Origin: Strongyloides papillosus
Lineage: Eukaryota; Nematoda; Chromadorea; Rhabditida; Strongyloididae
Length of the DNA stretch: 64,000 nucleotides
Assembly (NCBI GenBank): GCA_005656395.1
Contig: SRSI01000004.1
Coordinates: 682,001-746,000, forward strand
Direction of reading: 5' to 3'
Of the stretch, positions 59,873-64,000 are shown in pieces. Position 1 is the first letter of the stretch. Each line of letters opens with the position of its first letter. The translations under genes and the position numbers were made by a program. The notes under the pieces were generated by a model. That model was given only the letters and a program-made list of their open reading frames with translations, was not told the origin of the DNA and ran no database searches.

Positions 59873-61351
59873 TTAATTTTTTCTTCTTTCTATTATTGAA
59901 TTAAATATAGCATTTCTTAATGGAAGATAGGTTCTTGCTGTGTCACCAAGTCCACTTTTCATACCGTTAGAAAGGTAAGAAAATGATACATTATATTTTA
60001 AATTATATCTTATATTTTGTCCACCTAATCCAGCATGTCCAACCAAAAAAATGGTTTTTTTTTCCACCTCTATAGGTATATATGTAAACCCGTATCCTCT
60101 TGGAATTTTTGCTCCAGTTACGACATCAATCTCATCTTCATTCGTCAAAGGAATAGACATTTTTTCAACCAACTCTCTACTTATCACTTCACCATTCATT
60201 ACTTTATTAAAAAGCTTAGCGAATGCTCTTGCAGTTCCAATTCCTAAAGCAGCACACTGCTGTACCTCATATACATCTGGATTATTAAGAGTCATTTTCT
60301 AAAAGAAAAAACAAACAAGCAAACATTAAAATACTAAGTGATTATAAAAATAATATGCTTACGAATACGGATTGCATCCAAGATGGATTTCGTGACATCT
60401 TTGTTAAATAACCATCGAATATAACATCTTTAAAGCAATGCCAATAGTCAACTGTGTAAGGATTTGTAATAAATTCATCAATCCTATCTAAAACAGTAGC
60501 ACTGCTTAATCTTGAAACTCTATGAGACAATTCTTTTGGTAATCCTAAATATGCATCAATTCCTGAAATAAATTATGTAACAATTATTTTTTTAGTATTT
60601 ATTATGTCTAAAAGAATACGTCTAACGTAGTATATATAAAGTAAAATTCTTTATAAATACCATATTACTTACCATATACATCAGCAATTTCTTCTTTAAA
60701 ATATTTACCAATAGTTCTTTTTTTAGGGTCAGCATGTCTTATTATTTGATCAACCAACCAACCATATGAAATTGCATGATAACCAATTTGTGTACCAGGT
60801 TCCCAATAAGGTTCTTGATTTTCAATAATCTCTTTCATAACATCAGGAGTAAGAGCATCTTCGATTTCAATTTGTTGATCAATCAAAACAACACCACTTG
60901 TATGTGACATAACCATCTGAACTGTTATATTTTCTTTCTTATTTTTACCAAAGTCTGGCCAATACTTTACTATTTTATCATCATACTTTAAATGTCCCCT
61001 ATCAACAAGTAATGCAATACATATAGCTCCAAGTGCTTTAGAGGAACTAAAGGCTATATTCATCGTATCTTCTTTCCATTTCCTTCCTGATGAAACATCT
61101 GCATAACCACCCCATAAATCAACAACAATTTCGTTATTATGGTAAACAGTTAAAGCTGCTCCATCACGTTCCCAACCAATAATAAAATTATTTGTAAATT
61201 CTTTTTTGACACTTTCAAAATCAGGATGAACAAAACCATGAATTGATATTTCTTTAGGATGTGTTGTTAAGTTATTGTACAACTTATAAATATAAAATGA
61301 TAATAAAGACGGTATTAGAATAATTAACCATAATTTGCTACTTTTCTTCAT
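59873..61351 (-). CDS. Membrane-anchored beta-lactamase-like serine hydrolase (LACT family)
   Basis: A 434-residue protein, exons 61351-60673, 60562-60363 and 60298-59873 (phases agree). The fold is the class C beta-lactamase/penicillin-binding/esterase type. Visible: an N-terminal hydrophobic signal-anchor (about 7-24) after MKKSSK; the SxxK nucleophile motif SSSK (Ser near 102); YHA near 191 in the place of the second YxN-type motif, as in EstB-like animal members; and GHAGLGGQ near 380 for the third motif. C. elegans has a family of these LACT proteins, whose substrates are mostly unknown. A resistance enzyme role is not implied. An acceptor TTATTCCAG (61375 side) lies 24 bases before the ATG. 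The gene ends 120 bases from the end of the Ly6-like gene; the two are convergent. I cannot tell which LACT paralogue it is. Confidence 0.9.
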
Positions 61352-62126
61352 TTTAATTTATATAAATGAAATACCTGGAATAATAAATTAAGATAAAAGT
61401 GTAATTTATTAGAAAAAAATGAAATTTTGTAAAAAACAATAGATTATCACATACAAAATATATTAAACTAATTATCAACTGTATAAAAACGCACTAGAGC
61501 AAAGTAACATTTAAAATCAAAATGATAGTAAAAAATTATTGTATTCTGAGAATTGATATAAAAATTAATTTTGACAAAGATAATACAAAACTACATACTA
61601 TAAAAGATTTTTTTATATCAGGTGATCAAATTCTAATTTAATAACAATATTAAGCGATGTAATATACTTTAAACTAAGTATATATAATTTATTATTTTAA
61701 GATTTTTTGATAATCTTCCAAAAAGAGTATGAAAATAATTCATCATACTCAAATGATTTAACAGTACTTTATACATTGGGTAGGTTGACATTTAAATTAC
61801 ACTTTCGTATTTTAATAAATAAAATTTTAGTAATGACAAAATGATAAAAATTTGTACGATAAAATAAATTATAAGTGTAAAGATATTAAAAATGTCACAG
61901 ATAAAAGAGTCATATTTTAAAAAATAAGTATTTTCCAACTCTTTTTGTTTTTTTCTTCTTAATTATGTCTTTTAATTTTTAAACTTTTATGAAAATGAAA
62001 TAGTAAATAATTTTTCGTAACAATTTTTTTAACAAAAAAATATAGTTTAAATAGACAGATGAATATATTTAAAAATAATTAATCTTGATTTTTGCACATT
62101 TTTTTTATAAAAAAAAAAGTTATGTA
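61352..62126. other. 775-base intergenic region
   Basis: Lies between two minus-strand genes. It must hold the 3' UTR of the C9orf72-like gene and the leader of the LACT gene. AT-rich, no other feature seen. The gap is longer than usual within nematode operons, so an operon is not suggested. Confidence 0.6.
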
Positions 62127-64000
62127 TCACCGGGAAAATTCTTTAGCCGTTGTGAAAACAAATTCGGAGAAATTTTCAATTTGCCTGTCAGCTTCTGCGA
62201 GTATTATACTAAAAGTTGAATCTGATATAAGCGATAATTGTTTTCTAGCAGTGATAAGACTCCATTTGCTAGCAATCGCATTTTTCTTATCATTAAATTT
62301 TGGTTTACTAACATCTCTTACATAATCAATGAATGCTGATGCTTTTAATTCTAAATTTAATTTAAATTGATATATTAATAATAACCTTGGAGACCTCTCA
62401 TTTGGTAAAAGAAATATATGATCAAGTAATTGTAAAACTTCTCCACTTGCTTTGACAGGACTTAAATTTTCTTTCCTCCTACTTAAGATATTATTAATAT
62501 TTGTGTCTTTCTCAGTAATTATATCATTAACTGCTAACGTAAGTATATGTTTACTCCAAGCACGTTTAGAAGTGTATGCTCCAGTTAAAAATACAGTTAA
62601 CTCTTCAGTATCAATAATACATATTGGTTCTGGTATTGCAAGAGACTCCTCTAAAACATTATTTCGTTGGTTTCTTTTAACTGCTTGTAAATGAAAGTAT
62701 GGACAAAATGGGTAGGACAGAGGTTTTATACATAGGTGGTATTTTTTTGGATCAATAAATGGTGCTAATGCTATCATTATTTCATTTGCTGTTTCTACAT
62801 GATCTGATAATATCACGCATCTCCCTTGTGTTATAAGGCAACCCGTGATACATTGTGATAAGAATTGAACTTCCTTTGTATGAAGATCAACCTTGGATAA
62901 ATATGATTCAGAAATTTTTAGTTTACCAAATGTACTCCTTTTAAAAAATTTATACTTTTCTAATGCACAAAAATTATGTGTTAGGAGTTGAAAATCATTT
63001 GTGAGACGGCATAGAAAATCAATCATATTTTCAACAAGAAATGATGCTTTTAACTTAGGGATAGATGTAATTAAAAATTTTTCAATCACTGCATTTTTTT
63101 CAAGGAGCCAATTTTTTTGATCTAATGAAACGACAAATGTTATTGCAAACATTATCATTTGTCCCTCATACCTTCTCATTGGAAACATTGCTGATGAACA
63201 AAAAATATGTCTTGAGGGGATAGAAATCATTTTACTGTATATTGGAACATTTGAAGTTTGAAAAGCACATATTTGTTCTGCCAAAACAACTTTAACAATA
63301 AATTCATCATCATCAATTCTTTCTTTAGAAGGATCAGCTGTTATCTGATCCAACATATCAGAATCAACATTTAATGTTGTGTTAACTGGTAAATTTTGCG
63401 AAAAAGATAAATTTTTAAGTGTTGTGCATACAGCAGCTGTTTTTTGTTCCTCCAATAATCTCATTTCCTCTTCCTCATATTCTTTATAAACTAAATAACC
63501 GGATGAGATAAGTTCATTAAGGAGATTTCCGGCTGGTGGTGTTTGGTCAAGAAAACAGAGATCACTATTAACAGATAAAGTAGCTCCAATACCAGAATCT
63601 ACTACTGATTCAATGGAAAAATCTTTCGATATTCCTAAATTTTCTAAAATTGCCTCATCATCTAGGTATTCATTTTGTGAAATTTGTGAAAAAGTCGATT
63701 TAATCATTGAGGAACATTTTGTTGGACTACTTTTATTATATTCCGACGACGATAAATTTCTCCTTTCATTTAATGTCCCAATATATAAGTCATCATCAAG
63801 TGGATTATCTATTTCTTCATAGTGATCTTTTCTTGAATCTGTTCCAACATCATCAAGACTTTCTGTTGTACTGGTAATGTGTGAATTAGTTGATTCTGTG
63901 TAATTTTCGTTAACGGTGTTTGTATTGTAATCATCATCTTTATCCATACAAAGAATTGATGAATGACTATCACAATATTGATCACATTCTACCTCCCAAA
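62127..64000 (-). CDS. alfa-1: C9orf72/ALFA-1-like DENN-type protein, 5' partial
   Basis: The frame is open from the right edge (first full codon 63998) to TGA at 62127, at least 624 codons without an intron. An ATG at 63947 exists, but upstream codons (WEVECDQYCDSHSSILC) remain coding-like, so the true start is probably off the window. After a 200-residue acidic Ser/Thr/Asn-rich segment come stretches resembling human C9orf72: QMIMFAITFVVSLD (longin), FLSQCITGCLITQGRCVILS...APFIDPKKYHLC and IPEPICIIDTEELTVFLTGAYTSKRAWSKH (DENN), and LLDHIFLLPNE..LIYQFKLNLELKASAFIDYVRD, matching the human FLDQVF...LHRKALTLIKYIED segment. C9orf72 works with SMCR8 in autophagy and endolysosomal traffic. C. elegans ALFA-1 is the orthologue. 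The acidic segment would be an insertion inside the longin domain. Other DENN proteins (SMCR8, folliculin) fit less well. Confidence 0.72.
   Translation of the reverse strand, partial: WEVECDQYCDSHSSILCMDKDDDYNTNTVNENYTESTNSHITSTTESLDDVGTDSRKDHYEEIDNPLDDDLYIGTLNERRNLSSSEYNKSSPTKCSSMIKSTFSQISQNEYLDDEAILENLGISKDFSIESVVDSGIGATLSVNSDLCFLDQTPPAGNLLNELISSGYLVYKEYEEEEMRLLEEQKTAAVCTTLKNLSFSQNLPVNTTLNVDSDMLDQITADPSKERIDDDEFIVKVVLAEQICAFQTSNVPIYSKMISIPSRHIFCSSAMFPMRRYEGQMIMFAITFVVSLDQKNWLLEKNAVIEKFLITSIPKLKASFLVENMIDFLCRLTNDFQLLTHNFCALEKYKFFKRSTFGKLKISESYLSKVDLHTKEVQFLSQCITGCLITQGRCVILSDHVETANEIMIALAPFIDPKKYHLCIKPLSYPFCPYFHLQAVKRNQRNNVLEESLAIPEPICIIDTEELTVFLTGAYTSKRAWSKHILTLAVNDIITEKDTNINNILSRRKENLSPVKASGEVLQLLDHIFLLPNERSPRLLLIYQFKLNLELKASAFIDYVRDVSKPKFNDKKNAIASKWSLITARKQLSLISDSTFSIILAEADRQIENFSEFVFTTAKEFSR

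Noticed and set aside
59873..61351. Beta-lactamase-like gene as a bacterial contaminant or recent transfer
   Set aside because: It has two spliced introns, nematode-like base composition and a known animal family (LACT), so there is no sign of recent transfer.
62092..63822. Plus-strand frames opposite the C9orf72-like gene (62092-62325, 62452-62694, 63613-63822)
   Set aside because: Antisense shadows of the minus-strand coding frame.
59873..63998. Operon of the LACT and C9orf72-like genes
   Set aside because: Same strand, but the 775-base gap exceeds usual nematode operon spacing and the functions are unrelated.

Overview
The window looks like nuclear DNA of a parasitic or related nematode. 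Base composition is very AT-rich (roughly 20-22% G+C by eye), introns are bounded by TTTTCAG/TTTTTAG acceptors and GTAAGT/GTATGT donors, several start codons lie 2-75 bases after an acceptor-like site that fits spliced-leader trans-splicing, and all eight genes have nematode relatives. Composition and gene content suggest the Strongyloides/Parastrongyloides group (inference, not proven).

Layout from left to right: 1-1880, non-coding, ending in an ER-stress type promoter; 1882-4239 (+), an intronless ER HSP90 (endoplasmin/GRP94, enpl-1); 4240-14450, a 10 kb gene-free stretch unusually rich in CSL/LAG-1 binding motifs; 14454-20707 (+), the Notch-pathway transcription factor CSL (lag-1) with two alternative first exons; 20708-24283, gene-free; 24284-31911 (-), an eight-exon receptor tyrosine phosphatase with one Ig domain, FN3 repeats, an active D1 and a dead D2 (CLR-1-like); 31912-34780, gene-free; 34781-37059 (-), a four-exon leucine-rich-repeat type I membrane protein; 37130-54690, a 17.5 kb gene-free stretch; 54708-57692 (+), a class II DYRK kinase (mbk-2); 59271-59753 (+), a small three-exon Ly6/uPAR-like surface protein; 59873-61351 (-), a membrane-anchored beta-lactamase-like serine hydrolase (LACT family); 62127-64000 (-), a C9orf72/ALFA-1-like DENN protein whose 5' end runs off the window.

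The genes do not form one pathway or an operon. The strongest regulatory signals match the genes they flank. Two perfect XBP1/ATF6-type elements stand about 215-250 bases before the ER chaperone. Sixteen RTGGGAA motifs surround lag-1, the gene for the protein that binds them, including an 18-base palindrome within a three-site cluster in its last long intron. This suggests autoregulation of lag-1.

All multi-exon models were built by hand from splice consensus, reading-frame phase and family similarity recalled from memory. No search was run. No tRNA, rRNA, CRISPR array or clear transposon was seen.
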